57,224 nt of DNA from an uncultured bacterium (GTDB taxonomy: Bacteria > Sysuimicrobiota > Sysuimicrobiia > Sysuimicrobiales > Sysuimicrobiaceae). The notes under the pieces are model-generated. The model searched no databases and was not told the origin of the DNA. It was given only the letters and a program-made list of their open reading frames with translations. This document shows positions 45,663 through 56,174 of the stretch, in pieces. Numbering within the stretch: position 1 is the first letter of the stretch; each line of letters opens with the position of its first letter. The stretch is taken from the NCBI GenBank assembly GCA_938028835.1, contig CALIMJ010000023.1:1-57224 (forward strand), written 5' to 3'. Made by a program: the position numbers and the translations under genes.

Positions 45663-46964
45663 GTGAAGGTGTTGAGCGTCCGGCGGGAGCCGGGAAGCAC
45701 CGCGGTGCTGGAGATCGAGGTCCCCGAGGACCGCGTGGCGCGGGCGGTGGCCCAGGGGGTCGTGAGGGTGAGCCAGCGGGCCAAGATCCCGGGGTTCCGG
45801 CCCGGCCGGGCTCCCCGGTCGGTGGTGGAGCGGTACGTGGGCCGAGACGCGGTGTACGAGGAGGCGCTGGAGCGGCTGCTCCCGGAGGCGTACCGGGAGG
45901 CCGTCCGGCAGAGCGGCATCCGGCCCATCAGCCGGCCCCGGTTCGAGCAGGCCCAAATCGAGGAAGGCAAGCCCCTGCGGGTGGTGGCCCGGGTGGAGGT
46001 GGAGCCGGAGGTCAGGCTGGGCGACTACCGGGAGCTGAGGATCCCCTTTGAGGAACCCCGGGTGGGCGAGGAGGAGGTCCAGCGCACCCTGGAGGCGTTG
46101 CGGGCCCGGTACGCGCAGCTGCTGCCCAAGCAGGGACCTGCATCCGTCGGGGACTTCGTCCTGGTGCAGGTCCTGCAGGCGCCGGAGGGGGAGCGCCGGT
46201 TCGCGCAGGGCCGGGAGCTGATGCTGGAAGTCGGGGGCGGGGAGACTCCCCAGACCCTGAGCGCGCTGCTGGAGGGCCGGTCCGCGGGAGACGAGGTGGA
46301 GTGGGAAGGGGAAGCCGGGCCGGTGCGGTTCTCCGTGGTGGAGGTGCGGGTGCGGGAGCTGCCCGCCCTGGACGACGCGTTCGCGCAGACCGCCAGCGAC
46401 CACCAGACGCTGGCGGAGCTGCGGGAGGACCTGCGGGCGAGGCTGCAGGCGCGGGCTAGCACCCAGGCGCGGGGGGAGTACGAACAGCGGGTGTTGCAGG
46501 CGGTGGTGGACGCCTCCCAGGTGGAGGTGCCGGAGAGCTTGGTGCACGCGGAGGTGCACAACCTGCTGGAGGACCTGGAGGAGGAGCTGCGGCGCCGCGG
46601 CCTGTCGTGGGACCGCTACCTGCAGCTGGTGGGCAAGTCCGCCGAGCAGGTGCACGACGAGTTCCGACCGCAGGCGGAATCCCGGGTCCGCACCCGGCTG
46701 GTGCTGGACGCTGTCGCCGAGGCGGAGGGGCTGCAGCCCTCCGAAGAGGAGGTGGCCCACGCGGTCCAGAACCTGGCGGAGGATAGCGGCCGCAGCCCGG
46801 AGGAGGTCCGGGAGTTGCTCGAGCGCACGGGCGGGATGGCGAGGCTGCGGGCGTCGCTGCGGCGCCGCCGGGCGGTGGCCTACCTGGTGGAGCGGGCCTC
46901 CGGCGGTGCGGTGACCGCGGAGGCGGCTGCCCGGGCCGAGCCCCAGAAGGAGGGAGAGCCGTGA
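45663..46964 (+). CDS. tig: trigger factor
   Basis: The 433-residue ribosome-associated chaperone has the ribosome-binding signature [10 protein letters not shown] near residue 40. A central FKBP-type prolyl isomerase domain follows (about 150-240, with VGDFVLVQV and [12 protein letters not shown]), then a helical C-terminal chaperone domain. GTG 45663 has GGAGG seven bases upstream. The gene overlaps clpP by GTGA, giving the common tig-clpP-clpX order. Confidence 0.95.
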   Translation: MKVLSVRREPGSTAVLEIEVPEDRVARAVAQGVVRVSQRAKIPGFRPGRAPRSVVERYVGRDAVYEEALERLLPEAYREAVRQSGIRPISRPRFEQAQIEEGKPLRVVARVEVEPEVRLGDYRELRIPFEEPRVGEEEVQRTLEALRARYAQLLPKQGPASVGDFVLVQVLQAPEGERRFAQGRELMLEVGGGETPQTLSALLEGRSAGDEVEWEGEAGPVRFSVVEVRVRELPALDDAFAQTASDHQTLAELREDLRARLQARASTQARGEYEQRVLQAVVDASQVEVPESLVHAEVHNLLEDLEEELRRRGLSWDRYLQLVGKSAEQVHDEFRPQAESRVRTRLVLDAVAEAEGLQPSEEEVAHAVQNLAEDSGRSPEEVRELLERTGGMARLRASLRRRRAVAYLVERASGGAVTAEAAARAEPQKEGEP

Positions 46965-47569
46965 CCCTGGTCCCCATCGTGGTGGAGCAGAGCGCCCGGG
47001 GCGAGCGGGCGTACGACATCTACTCCCGTCTGCTCAAGGAGCGCATCATCTTCCTGGGCGGGATCGTGGACGACGAGGTGGCCAACCTCGTGATCGCCCA
47101 GATGCTGTTTCTGGCCTACGAGGACCCGGAGAAGGACATCCAGCTGTACATCAACAGCCCGGGGGGCTCCATGACCGCCGGGCTGGCCATCTACGACACC
47201 ATGCAGCACATCCAGCCGGACGTGGCCACCATCTGCGTGGGCATGGCCGCCTCCGTGGCCGCCCTGTTGCTGGCCGGGGGGGCGAAGGGAAAGCGGGGGG
47301 CGTTGCCGTACTCCCGGATCATGATCCACCAGCCGTGGGGCGGAGCCCAGGGCCAGGCAGTGGACATCGCCATCCGGGCCAAGGAGGTCATCGAGCTCCG
47401 GAAGATCCTCAACGAGATCCTGGCCCGCCACACGGGCCAGCCCCTGGAGCGCATCGAGCGGGACACCGACCGGGACTTCTACATGAGCGCGCAGCAGGCC
47501 AAGGAGTACGGCCTGATCGACCTGGTGATCGAGCCGCGCAGCGACAAGCTGGCGCGGCTCGCGCGGTGA
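46961..47569 (+). CDS. clpP: ATP-dependent Clp protease proteolytic subunit
   Basis: The 202-residue serine protease has its triad Ser98 (VGMAASVAA), His123 ([10 protein letters not shown]) and Asp172 (TDRDFYMSA). It forms the tetradecameric barrel that degrades substrates unfolded by ClpX. The GTG start overlaps the tig stop. There is no extended propeptide. Confidence 0.97.
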   Translation: MTLVPIVVEQSARGERAYDIYSRLLKERIIFLGGIVDDEVANLVIAQMLFLAYEDPEKDIQLYINSPGGSMTAGLAIYDTMQHIQPDVATICVGMAASVAALLLAGGAKGKRGALPYSRIMIHQPWGGAQGQAVDIAIRAKEVIELRKILNEILARHTGQPLERIERDTDRDFYMSAQQAKEYGLIDLVIEPRSDKLARLAR

Positions 47570-47656
47570 GGCAGGGAAGTTGCTCTGGACCCGTGGGACG
47601 GTTCGGTTCACGCGGCCGTGACAGGGGAGCGGGATCAAGGACGGCGAGGGGGTCGC

Positions 47657-48922
47657 ATGTTCCGCTTCGGGGATGAGCGGGAGCGGTTGAAGTGCTCCTT
47701 CTGCGGGAAGGGCCAGGAGCAGGTCCGCAAGCTGGTGGCGGGTCCCGGGGTCTACATCTGCGACGAGTGCATCGAGCTGTGCAACGAGATCATCGAGGAG
47801 GAGCTGTACGGGGAGCAGGAGGAGCGGGGCCCCCGCAGCCTGCCGAAGCCACACGAGATCTACGAGACCCTGTGCCAGTACGTGGTCGGGCAGGAGCGGG
47901 CCAAGAAGGTGCTGTCGGTGGCGGTGTACAACCACTACAAGCGCATCGCCCACCGGCGGCCCACCGACGTGGAACTCCAGAAGAGCAACATCCTCCTCAT
48001 CGGGCCCACGGGCTGCGGGAAGACCCACCTGGCCCAGACCCTGGCCAAGATCCTGGACGTCCCCTTCGCCATCGCGGACGCCACCAGCCTCACGGAGGCG
48101 GGGTACGTGGGCGAGGACGTGGAGAACATCCTCCTGCGGCTGGTCCAGGCGGCGGACTACGACGTGAAGAAGGCGGAGCGGGGGATCGTGTACATCGACG
48201 AGGTGGACAAGATCGCCCGCAAGTCCGAGAACCCCTCCATCACCCGGGACGTGTCCGGCGAGGGCGTGCAGCAGGCCCTGCTGAAGATCCTGGAGGGCAC
48301 GGTGGCCAACGTGCCCCCCCAGGGGGGCCGCAAGCACCCCCACCAGGAGTTCATCCAGGTGGACACCACCAACATCCTGTTCATCTGCGGAGGGGCGTTC
48401 GAGGGCCTGGACAAGATCATCGAGGCCCGGGTCCGCCAGTCCAGCATGGGCTTCGGCGCCCAGTCGAACCCCAAGGTGCGGGACACGGGGGAGCTGCTCC
48501 GACAGGTGATGCCCCAGGACCTTCTGCGCTACGGCCTCATCCCCGAGTTCATCGGGCGGCTGCCGGTGTTGGTCCCCCTGGAGCCCCTCACGGAGGATCA
48601 CCTGGTGCGGATCCTGGTGGAGCCCAAGAACGCCCTGGTCCGCCAGTACCAGAAGATCCTGGAGATGGACGGGGTGGACCTGGTGGTGGCGGAGGACGCC
48701 CTGCGGGCCATCGCCCGGGAGGCCCTGGCCCGGAACACGGGTGCCCGGGGCCTCCGGACCATCCTCGAGGACATCATGCTGGATGTGATGTACGAGATCC
48801 CCTCCCGGCCGGAGATCAAGCGGTGCGTCATCACCCTGGAGTCGGTGGAACGCCGGGCGCGGCCCATCCTCATCACCGCCGCGGAGGCCAAACGGCTGGC
48901 CAAGGAGAAGCCCGCCTCGTGA
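47657..48922 (+). CDS. clpX: Clp protease ATPase subunit ClpX
   Basis: The 421-residue AAA+ unfoldase starts with a C4 zinc finger (CSFCGK and CDECIELC) for substrate and adaptor binding. Walker A is [12 protein letters not shown] and Walker B is [13 protein letters not shown] 47657 has a ribosome site (gagggggt). The 87-base gap after clpP shows no terminator, so clpX is probably cotranscribed. Confidence 0.97.
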   Translation: MFRFGDERERLKCSFCGKGQEQVRKLVAGPGVYICDECIELCNEIIEEELYGEQEERGPRSLPKPHEIYETLCQYVVGQERAKKVLSVAVYNHYKRIAHRRPTDVELQKSNILLIGPTGCGKTHLAQTLAKILDVPFAIADATSLTEAGYVGEDVENILLRLVQAADYDVKKAERGIVYIDEVDKIARKSENPSITRDVSGEGVQQALLKILEGTVANVPPQGGRKHPHQEFIQVDTTNILFICGGAFEGLDKIIEARVRQSSMGFGAQSNPKVRDTGELLRQVMPQDLLRYGLIPEFIGRLPVLVPLEPLTEDHLVRILVEPKNALVRQYQKILEMDGVDLVVAEDALRAIAREALARNTGARGLRTILEDIMLDVMYEIPSRPEIKRCVITLESVERRARPILITAAEAKRLAKEKPAS

Positions 48923-49027
48923 GGGCCCGCGGGTCCCTCCCAGCAGGGCCCGCGTCGGGTGCACGTGACGGTCCCAGCTCCCCGTGGAATCCTGGGGTCG
49001 CGGTGTGCGTAAATACGAGTAGAGGTT

Positions 49028-49054
49028 CGGGTGCGCTGCCGGCAGGGGCACCCG
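49028..49054 (+). promoter_or_regulatory. hairpin just upstream of lon
   Basis: CGGGTGC (49028-49034) pairs with GCACCCG (49048-49054) immediately before the lon ribosome site (ggagg, 49057-49061). An AT-rich stretch (TAAATACGA, 49010-49018) upstream could be a -10 region. The hairpin may control translation; no CIRCE or HAIR heat-shock element was found. Confidence 0.35.
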
Positions 49055-49067
49055 ACGGAGGTTCGGC

Positions 49068-51497
49068 ATGAGCCAGACGAAGACGGTCTACCCCACGCAG
49101 CTTCCCGTCCTCGCGCTGAAGGGCGTGGTGGTGCTCCCGCACATGCCCATCGCCCTCGGGGTCGGCCGGCCCAAGTCGGTCCGGGCCCTGGAGCGGTCCC
49201 TGGAGTCCGACCGCCTGCTGGCCTTGGTCTGCCAGCGGGATGAGAACGTGGAGGACCCCAAGCCGGAGGACCTGTACGAGTGGGGGGTGGTGGCCCGGGT
49301 CCTCAACGTGGGCAAGCAGCCGGACGGGGTCCTGCAGGTGATGGTGGAGGGGCTGGTCCGGGTCCACCTGGAAGGGTTCGTGCACACCGAGCCCTTCTTC
49401 CTGGCCCACGTGCGGACCGTGGAGGATCCCACGGAGCGGACCCTGGAGATCGAGGCCCTCATGCGGGGGGTGACTTCCCAGTTCGAGCGGTACGCGCGGC
49501 TGAGCCGTACCGTGGCCCCCGAGGCGTACATGGCGGTGATGAACGCGGAGGAACCCGGCAAGCTGGCGGACCTGGTGGCCCAGCACCTGCCCCTGAAGAC
49601 GGAGGAGCGGCAGAAGGTGCTGGAGCTGGACGTGGCCAGCCGCCTGGAGTTCCTCTCCCAGGTGCTGGCGCGGGAGATCAACATCCTGGACCTGGAGCGG
49701 AAGATCCAGAACCGGGTCCGCAAGTCCATGGAGAAGTCCCAGCGCGAGTACTACCTGAAGGAGCAGATGAAGGCGATCCAGCAGGAGCTGGGCGAGAAGG
49801 ACGAGCGCCAGGCGGAGGTGGAGGAGTACCGGAAGAAGATCGAGGCCGCCAACCTGCCCGAGCCCGTGAAGGAGAAGGCCCTGGAGGAGCTGGGTCGGCT
49901 GGAGAAGATGCCGCCCATGGTGGCGGAGGCGGTGGTGGTCCGGACCTACCTGGACTGGATCCTGGCGCTGCCGTGGAGCGTGCGCACGGAGGACCGCCTG
50001 GACATCCCGGAGGCCCGCAAGATCTTGGACGAGGACCACTACGGGCTGGAGAAGGCGAAGGAGCGCATCGTGGAGTACCTGGCGGTGCGCAAGCTGAGCC
50101 CCCAGTCCAAGGGGCCCATCCTGTGCTTCGTGGGCCCACCGGGGGTGGGCAAGACCTCTCTGGGGAAGTCCATCGCGCGGGCCCTGGGCCGCAAGTTCGT
50201 CCGCATCTCCCTGGGGGGCGTGCGGGACGAGGCGGAGATCCGGGGCCACCGGCGGACCTACGTGGGAGCCCTGCCCGGCCGCATCATCCAGGGCATGAAG
50301 ACCGCAGGCAGCAAGAACCCGGTGTTCATGCTGGACGAGATCGACAAGCTGGGGATGGACTTCCGGGGTGACCCCTCCGCAGCTCTGCTGGAAGCCCTGG
50401 ACCCCGAGCAGAACCACGCCTTCAGCGACCACTACCTGGAGCTCCCCTTCGACCTCAGCGAGGTCATGTTCATCTGCACCGCCAACGTGCTGGACACCAT
50501 CCCCCCGGCCCTGCGGGACCGCATGGAGGTGATCCGCTTCCCCGGCTACATCGAGCAGGAGAAGCTGGGGATCGCCCGGCACTTCCTGGTGCCGAAGCAG
50601 CGGAAGGAGAACGGGCTGGCAGACTTCGGGCTGCAGATCACGGACGCAGCCCTGCGCCGCATCATCCGCGAATACACCCGCGAAGCCGGGGTGCGAAACC
50701 TGGAGCGGGAGATCGGCACCATCTGCCGGAAGGTAGCCACCCTGGTGGCCTCCGGGGACCCCAAGGCGCCCCGGCGGGTCACCGCCAAGATGCTGCACCG
50801 CTTCCTCGGCCCGCCCAGGTTCCGCTACGGCCTGGCGGAGAAGCAGGACGAGGTGGGGGCGGCCACGGGCCTGGTGTGGGCGGAGACCGGGGGGGACATC
50901 GTCACCGTGGAGGCCACCCTGGTGAAGGGAAACGGCAAGCTGGTCCTCACCGGGCAGCTGGGCGAGGTGATGAAGGAGTCCGCCAACGCCGCGGTGTCCT
51001 ACGTGCGGTCCCGCAGCCGCCGGCTGGGCGTGGACGAGGACTGGTACAGCAAGTTCGACGTGCACATCCACGTGCCCGCGGGCGCGCAGCCCAAGGAGGG
51101 CCCCTCCGCGGGCATCACCATGGCCACAGCCCTGGCCTCGGCCCTGAGCGGACGCCCCGTGCGTAAGGACGTGGCCATGACGGGCGAGATCACCCTCCGG
51201 GGGAAGGTCCTGCCGGTGGGGGGGCTGAAGGAGAAGGTGATCGCAGCACACCGGGCGGGGATCCGCACCGTCATCCTCCCGAAGGAGAACGAGCGGGACA
51301 TGCACGAGATCCCCGAGAACGTGCGCCGGGCGCTGCGGTTCCGTTTCGTGGAGCACATGGACGAGGTCCTGGAGGAGGCGCTGCTGCCCGCGCCGGTCAA
51401 GCCCGCGTCGCCCGAGCCGCCGCCCGCGGCCCTGGAGGTCCCCCGGATCCCGGTGGAGCTGCCGCAGCAGGCCCCGCCGCCTCCGCCCCAGGCCTGA
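49068..51497 (+). CDS. lon: ATP-dependent protease Lon
   Basis: The 809-residue protease has the N-terminal substrate-binding domain, a coiled-coil region, an AAA+ module (Walker [18 protein letters not shown], Walker [10 protein letters not shown]) and a C-terminal peptidase. The catalytic Ser680 ([11 protein letters not shown]) and Lys721 ([10 protein letters not shown]) are nearly at the E. coli positions. The last 30 residues are proline-rich and unusual for Lon. The start ATG has GGAGG seven bases upstream. Confidence 0.97.
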   Translation: MSQTKTVYPTQLPVLALKGVVVLPHMPIALGVGRPKSVRALERSLESDRLLALVCQRDENVEDPKPEDLYEWGVVARVLNVGKQPDGVLQVMVEGLVRVHLEGFVHTEPFFLAHVRTVEDPTERTLEIEALMRGVTSQFERYARLSRTVAPEAYMAVMNAEEPGKLADLVAQHLPLKTEERQKVLELDVASRLEFLSQVLAREINILDLERKIQNRVRKSMEKSQREYYLKEQMKAIQQELGEKDERQAEVEEYRKKIEAANLPEPVKEKALEELGRLEKMPPMVAEAVVVRTYLDWILALPWSVRTEDRLDIPEARKILDEDHYGLEKAKERIVEYLAVRKLSPQSKGPILCFVGPPGVGKTSLGKSIARALGRKFVRISLGGVRDEAEIRGHRRTYVGALPGRIIQGMKTAGSKNPVFMLDEIDKLGMDFRGDPSAALLEALDPEQNHAFSDHYLELPFDLSEVMFICTANVLDTIPPALRDRMEVIRFPGYIEQEKLGIARHFLVPKQRKENGLADFGLQITDAALRRIIREYTREAGVRNLEREIGTICRKVATLVASGDPKAPRRVTAKMLHRFLGPPRFRYGLAEKQDEVGAATGLVWAETGGDIVTVEATLVKGNGKLVLTGQLGEVMKESANAAVSYVRSRSRRLGVDEDWYSKFDVHIHVPAGAQPKEGPSAGITMATALASALSGRPVRKDVAMTGEITLRGKVLPVGGLKEKVIAAHRAGIRTVILPKENERDMHEIPENVRRALRFRFVEHMDEVLEEALLPAPVKPASPEPPPAALEVPRIPVELPQQAPPPPPQA

Positions 51498-51522
51498 GGC
51501 CCGGCGCGGCTTCGGAGGGCCC

Positions 51523-52509
51523 GTGCCCAGCCTCCGGGTGCTCAGCGCCGCGGAAGTGGACCGCCTGGTCCCCATGCGGGATGCCATCGAGGCGGTCCGA
51601 AAGGCGTTCCGGTCGCTGTCGGCCGGCCGAGCACGGGTGCCTTTGCGGGTGCACCTGGACACGTCGGCAGGGACGGCTCTGTGGATGCCCGGGTTCGTGG
51701 AGGGACTGGGGCTGGGCGTGAAGGCGGTGACCGTGTTCCCCCGCAACCCCGCGCGTGGACTTCCCACCATCCAGGCCGCGGTGCTGGTGCAGGACCCGGA
51801 CACGGGGACGCCCCTCGGTCTGGTGGAGGGCGCCTCCCTCACCGCGCTGCGTACAGGAGCCGCTACCGGGCTCGCCACGGATCTGCTGGCCCGCAGGGAG
51901 GCCGGGGTGGTGGCGCTGTTCGGGTGCGGTGGACAGGCCCGCAGGCAACTGGAGGCGGTGTGCACGGTGCGCGCGGTGACCCAGGTACGGGTGTACTGTC
52001 CCACCCCGTCCCACAGGGAGGCGTTCGCGGACTGGGCCAGGCAGCAACCCTGGTTGCAGGGCGCGTCCGTGTTCGCCGCTCCCTCTTCGGAGGCCGCGGT
52101 ACGGGGCGCGGAGGTGGTGGTGACCGCCACGCCCAGCCACCAGCCCGTGTTCGCGGCTTCCGACCTGGGCTCCGGTGCCCACGTCAACGCCATCGGTGCG
52201 TTCACCCCGCAGATGCGGGAAGTCCCCGCGGAGGTGGTCGGCCGGGCGCGGGTGGTGGTGGACAGCCTGGAGGCGGCCCGGGCCGAAGCCGGGGACCTGA
52301 TCCAGGCCGCCGCGGAGGGCGCTTTCGACTGGGGACGCGCCGTGGAGCTCGGCCGGCTCGTAGACGACCCCTCCCTGGGCCGGCGCGGGCCCGAGGAGGT
52401 GACCCTGTTCAAGTCCGTGGGCGTGGCCGTGCAGGACGTGGCGGTGGGGGTGCTGGCGCTGCGGCGGGCGGCCGAGGTGGGTGCGGGCGTGGAGGTCCCG
52501 TGGACGTAG
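51523..52509 (+). CDS. ornithine cyclodeaminase/mu-crystallin family protein
   Basis: The 328-residue NAD(P)-binding protein matches the family: DAIEAVRKAFRSLS near the N-terminus, GLGVKAVTVFPRNP, EGASLTALRTGAATGLATDLLAR and the Rossmann motif VALFGCGGQARRQL. Members include ornithine cyclodeaminase, alanine dehydrogenase and imine reductases, and sequence alone does not identify the substrate. The GTG start lies 26 bases after lon. The end overlaps ftsY by ten bases. Confidence 0.87.
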   Translation: MPSLRVLSAAEVDRLVPMRDAIEAVRKAFRSLSAGRARVPLRVHLDTSAGTALWMPGFVEGLGLGVKAVTVFPRNPARGLPTIQAAVLVQDPDTGTPLGLVEGASLTALRTGAATGLATDLLARREAGVVALFGCGGQARRQLEAVCTVRAVTQVRVYCPTPSHREAFADWARQQPWLQGASVFAAPSSEAAVRGAEVVVTATPSHQPVFAASDLGSGAHVNAIGAFTPQMREVPAEVVGRARVVVDSLEAARAEAGDLIQAAAEGAFDWGRAVELGRLVDDPSLGRRGPEEVTLFKSVGVAVQDVAVGVLALRRAAEVGAGVEVPWT

Positions 52510-53420
52510 CCGGACGCGCGGGCCTGTGGGGCAGGATTCGAGAGGGGCTGCGCAGGACGCGCCAAGCCATCGCGGACCACCTGCAGGACGCCTTCACCCG
52601 TCCCCCGGACGAGGGTTTCTTCCAGCGGGTGGAGGAGGCGCTTTTGGCCTCCGACGTGGGCGTGGAGGTCACCGCGGAGGCGGTGGAGGAACTCCGGCGC
52701 CGGGTGCGCGCTGGGCTCCGGCGGCCGGAGGAGGTTCGCGCGGCCCTCCGCCAGGTGCTGCGGGGCTTTTTGCCTGAGCCCCAGCCCCTTCAGCTCGAGC
52801 CGCCTCCGGCGGTGGTGCTGGTGGTGGGCGTCAACGGGTCGGGGAAGACCACCACCGCGGGCAAGCTGGCTTGCCACCTGGGCGCGCGGGGCAAGCGCGT
52901 GGTGCTGGCCGCCGCGGATACCTTCCGGGCTGCGGCCATCGACCAGCTGGAGGTCTGGGCGCGCCGCGCGGGCGCGGAACTGGTCCGCCACCGGGAGGGC
53001 TCAGACCCCGCGGCGGTGGTGCACGACGCCGCGCAGGCCACTTTGAGCCGGCACGCGGACGTGCTGGTGGCCGACACCGCGGGCCGCCTGCACACGAAGG
53101 CGAACCTCATGGACGAGCTGCGGAAGATCCGGCGGGTGCTGGCTCGTCTGTTGCCGGACTGCCCGTGGGAGTCCCTCCTGGTGCTGGACGCCACCACCGG
53201 GCAGAACGCCCTGCAGCAGGCGCGGCAGTTCCGGGAGGCCGCGGGCGCCACCGGGGTGGTGTTGAGCAAGCTGGACACCAGCGCAAAGGGCGGCGTGGTC
53301 CTCGCCATCGGGCACCAGCTGGGCCTGCCGGTGAAGCTGGTGGGTACGGGCGAGGGGCCGGACGACCTCGAGGCCTTCGACCCCGAGGCGTTCGTGGACG
53401 CCCTCCTGCCGGAGGCGTGA
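52500..53420 (+). CDS. ftsY: signal recognition particle receptor FtsY
   Basis: The 306-residue SRP GTPase has the N domain (about 1-95) and the NG GTPase with GVNGSGKTTTAGKLA, DTFRAAAIDQL, the DTAGRLHTK motif and LSKLDTSAKGG. The acidic A domain found in E. coli is absent, as in many Gram-positive and thermophilic lineages. It docks SRP-ribosome complexes at the membrane. GTG 52500 follows GGAGG by five bases. Confidence 0.95.
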   Translation: MDVAGRAGLWGRIREGLRRTRQAIADHLQDAFTRPPDEGFFQRVEEALLASDVGVEVTAEAVEELRRRVRAGLRRPEEVRAALRQVLRGFLPEPQPLQLEPPPAVVLVVGVNGSGKTTTAGKLACHLGARGKRVVLAAADTFRAAAIDQLEVWARRAGAELVRHREGSDPAAVVHDAAQATLSRHADVLVADTAGRLHTKANLMDELRKIRRVLARLLPDCPWESLLVLDATTGQNALQQARQFREAAGATGVVLSKLDTSAKGGVVLAIGHQLGLPVKLVGTGEGPDDLEAFDPEAFVDALLPEA

Positions 53421-54604
53421 AGCTTACCCCGCCCTGGAAGTGGCTGGTCCTGCTGTGCGCCGCGGAGGTGGGGACCATGCTCACCTTCTCGGGCTACGCC
53501 GCGGCGCTGCCGGTCCTGCAGCGGGAGTGGAACCTGTCCGCGGGACGGGCGGGGGCGGTGTTCGCGGCCCAGCAGCTGGGCTACACCCTCGCGGTGCTGG
53601 TCCTGTCCACCCTCACGGACGTGTGGGGCGTGCGCCGTATCTACCTCCTGTCGGCCCTGTGGAACGGCCTGGCGAACCTCGCGTTCCCCCTGCTGGCGCG
53701 GGACTTCGGCTCCGCCTTCGTCCTGCGGTTGCTGTGCGGCGCCGGCCTGGCCGGCACCTACATGCCGGGGATGCGGCTGGTGGTGGAACGGTTTGAAGCT
53801 GGACAGCGGGGCGCGGCCATGGGGCTGTACATCGCGTGCTTCAGCGTCGGTGCCGCCCTCTCGCTGGCCGTGGCGGGAGGTCTGCTGCCGTGGGGCTGGC
53901 GGTGGAGCTTCCTGGTGCCTGCGGCAGGTCCCTTCCTCGCCTTCGGGGTGGCCTGGCGCATCGCCCACGATCCGCCGCGGCAGCCCCGCGCCGCGTTGCG
54001 GCTGCGGGAGGTCTTGGGCAACCGCACCGCCATGCGGTACGTGGTGGCGTACGCCGCTCACAACTGGGAGCTCTTCGGGATGCGGGCCTGGCTTTCCGCC
54101 TTCCTCGCAGCCCTGTGGGCCGGACAGGGCGTCCCCCTCAGTTCCGCTGCCGCACGGGGGGCGGCCTTCGGTTCGGTGGTGCTGCTGGCGGGCGCGGCCA
54201 GCAACGCCCTGGGCGGGTGGGTCTCCGACCGCGTGGGCCGGCGTCCCACGGTGGTGGCGGTCCTGCTGGCCTCCGCCACGGTGTCGTTCGCCGTGGGCTG
54301 GACCCTCCCCCTGGGCATGGGGGTGGTGCTGCCCCTGGCGTTCCTGTACGGCCTGCTGGTCACCGCGGAGTCCAGCACGCTTTCCGCGGCCGTGGCGGAG
54401 GCCGCGGACCCGCGGTGGCTGGGCACCACCATGGCCGTCCAGTCGGGCCTGGGCTTCCTGGTGACCGCCATCTCCCCGGCGGTGTTCGGGTGGCTGCTGG
54501 ACCGGGCGGGCTGGGGCGTAGCGTTCGCGTCGCTGGGCGCGGCCGCCTTCTGCGGGGCCGTGGCCGTCGCACGTCTTCCCCGCCCCCCGCACATTTGCCG
54601 GTAA
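53417..54604 (+). CDS. major facilitator superfamily transporter
   Basis: The 395-residue protein has about 12 membrane helices and MFS loop motifs (STLTDVWGVRRIYLL between helices 2 and 3, GWVSDRVGRRPTVV in the second half). It resembles small-molecule or nitrate/cyanate-like MFS carriers only in general terms, so the substrate is unassigned. The GTG start overlaps the ftsY stop (GTGA), implying coupled translation. Confidence 0.88.
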   Translation: MKLTPPWKWLVLLCAAEVGTMLTFSGYAAALPVLQREWNLSAGRAGAVFAAQQLGYTLAVLVLSTLTDVWGVRRIYLLSALWNGLANLAFPLLARDFGSAFVLRLLCGAGLAGTYMPGMRLVVERFEAGQRGAAMGLYIACFSVGAALSLAVAGGLLPWGWRWSFLVPAAGPFLAFGVAWRIAHDPPRQPRAALRLREVLGNRTAMRYVVAYAAHNWELFGMRAWLSAFLAALWAGQGVPLSSAAARGAAFGSVVLLAGAASNALGGWVSDRVGRRPTVVAVLLASATVSFAVGWTLPLGMGVVLPLAFLYGLLVTAESSTLSAAVAEAADPRWLGTTMAVQSGLGFLVTAISPAVFGWLLDRAGWGVAFASLGAAAFCGAVAVARLPRPPHICR

Positions 54605-54657
54605 CCAGGGCGGTGAGACAGGCCACCGTCGCCTACCAGCCGGGCATGCAGGTACGT

Positions 54658-54681
54658 GTCGGCCGGTCGCCGCCGGCTGAC
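54658..54681. terminator. hairpin between convergent MFS and anti-sigma genes
   Basis: GTCGGCCGG (54658-54666) pairs with CCGGCTGAC (54673-54681) with one wobble and a six-base loop, in the 104-base gap between converging genes. It has no T-tract. The position suggests a bidirectional terminator. Confidence 0.35.
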
Positions 54682-54708
54682 CCCAAGTCCCGCCGGCGTC
54701 TCAGGGCG

Positions 54709-55428
54709 TCAGAGGCGAGCCGTGAGGACGGGGGGATTAGCGGACCGCTGGACGCCTGACGGCCCACGCTCCACCGTCACGGCCACCATTTGGTAGCGTG
54801 CGAAGTCGGCGATCAGGGGGAGGATGAGCGGCCGCCCTGGCACAGGTCGAAAGACCCCGGCGCTGTCTGCCTGGCCGTCGGCGATCAGCCACAGCTGGTA
54901 AACGAATCCAGCGCCGGGGTCTTGGAGATCGCTCACCAGCAACGCCCCCTGGCGCCCGAGCGGGTCGTAGATCAGCCTGACCCGACCAGGCGCAGTACCC
55001 TGGAGCGTGGCGGCCCGCGCGGCCGGATTCGTGAGCAGCGCTACCACTTGTTCCTGCCGAGCCAGACGGTCCTCCAGGGCGACCACGCGTAGCCGCCACG
55101 TGTAGGCAAGCCCGCCCAGGATGATGGCGAGACTGGCCGCCACCGCAAAGGCCGCCGGCCACAGACCCGCGCGCTCGCGCGTCCGGCCGGCCTGGCGGCG
55201 TTCCGCGCGGATCTGGGCGAGGAGGCGGTCGCGGAGGGGAAGGGGGGGAGAGATCTGAGGGAAGGCCGCCCCTAGAGCCGCCGCCGCCTCCATCAGGTCC
55301 GCTAGCTCGCGCCGGGCCTCGGCGGACCGCGCCAGGTAGGCCTCCACCTGCTCCCGCTCTTCCGGCTCCAGCGCGCCCAGTGCGTAAGCGGCAAGCAGCT
55401 CCCGGAGGTGCTCCTCGGAGTAGTTCAT
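54709..55428 (-). CDS. rskA: RskA-type anti-sigma factor
   Basis: The 239-residue protein has an N-terminal sigma-binding domain (ELLAAYALGALEPEEREQVE) without the zinc-binding HCxxC of ZAS proteins, as in RskA. A membrane helix lies near residues 90-110. The extracytoplasmic domain contains LIYDPLGRQGALLVSDL and FVYQLWLI, typical of anti-sigma-K. It should hold the sigma factor encoded upstream until proteolysis. The ATG overlaps the sigma gene stop (ATGA). Confidence 0.9.
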   Translation of the reverse strand: MNYSEEHLRELLAAYALGALEPEEREQVEAYLARSAEARRELADLMEAAAALGAAFPQISPPLPLRDRLLAQIRAERRQAGRTRERAGLWPAAFAVAASLAIILGGLAYTWRLRVVALEDRLARQEQVVALLTNPAARAATLQGTAPGRVRLIYDPLGRQGALLVSDLQDPGAGFVYQLWLIADGQADSAGVFRPVPGRPLILPLIADFARYQMVAVTVERGPSGVQRSANPPVLTARL

Positions 55429-55994
55429 AGCGCGGCCTCCCTGAGGAGGGCACGAAGGCGCAGGAGGCCGTCACGCATGCGCGTCTTGACCGTCCCCAGC
55501 GGCAGCGCCAGCCGACGCGCAATGTCCCTTTGCGTCAGCCCTCCGTAGTAGGCCAGCGCCAGGATCTCCCGCTGTGTGGGGGGGAGCGCTTCCAGAGCCG
55601 CGCGGACCTGTGCGCTCTGGAGGGCCCGCAGCGCCTCCTCCATCGGATCCTCTGGCCCTACCGCCGAGTCACTCAACGGCTCGGCCCGCCGAATCTTCCG
55701 GCGGCGCAGGGCGTCCACACTCTTGTGGTGCGCGAGGGTGAGAATCCAAGCCTCGGGGGTGCCGCGCCGGGGGTCGAAGCGCGCTGCGCCTCGCCACAGA
55801 GCGAGAAAGACTTCCTGCGTCACGTCCTCCGCCGCCTCCAACTCACGCAGGATCCCCAGGGCTAGAGAGAAGACCTGGCGAGCGTACCGATCATAGAGTG
55901 CCGCGAAAGCCGCCTCGTCGCCCTCACGGATCCGCTCCACCAGCCGCTCCGGGGCATCCGGAAGGCGCCCCACTGGCAGATCCCGCCCCTCCAT
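55425..55994 (-). CDS. sigK: ECF sigma factor, SigK type
   Basis: The 189-residue sigma factor has region 2 (FAALYDRYARQVFSLALGIL, then EDVTQEVFLALWRGA) and region 4 (LEALPPTQREILALAYYGGL with a helix-turn-helix RDIARRLALPLGTVKTRM). The pairing with RskA supports SigK-type ECF. Regulated genes are unknown; the divergently oriented plastocyanin-like and exported-protein genes next door are candidates. In mycobacteria SigK controls secreted proteins. Confidence 0.92.
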   Translation of the reverse strand: MEGRDLPVGRLPDAPERLVERIREGDEAAFAALYDRYARQVFSLALGILRELEAAEDVTQEVFLALWRGAARFDPRRGTPEAWILTLAHHKSVDALRRRKIRRAEPLSDSAVGPEDPMEEALRALQSAQVRAALEALPPTQREILALAYYGGLTQRDIARRLALPLGTVKTRMRDGLLRLRALLREAAL

Positions 55995-56174
55995 AACATC
56001 CCGCTGTTCGACGGGCGGGGCCCGGCCCCCTTTTCCCCTGGGGACCGATCCCCTACTCCCCTCTTCGCGCTGGCGTGCGGAAGGGATGGGTACCGCCGAT
56101 CCATCCGGATGTGTGGCTCGTGCGAAGGATAGGGTGACGCCACCTCCGCGAGGGTCGGAGGGGAGGGACGAAGC

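Noticed and set aside
48873-52991. Open frame of about 1,370 codons on the minus strand opposite lon, the cyclodeaminase homologue and ftsY
   Set aside because: It has no domain, is antisense to three clear housekeeping genes, and its composition follows codon-position bias of the opposite strand.
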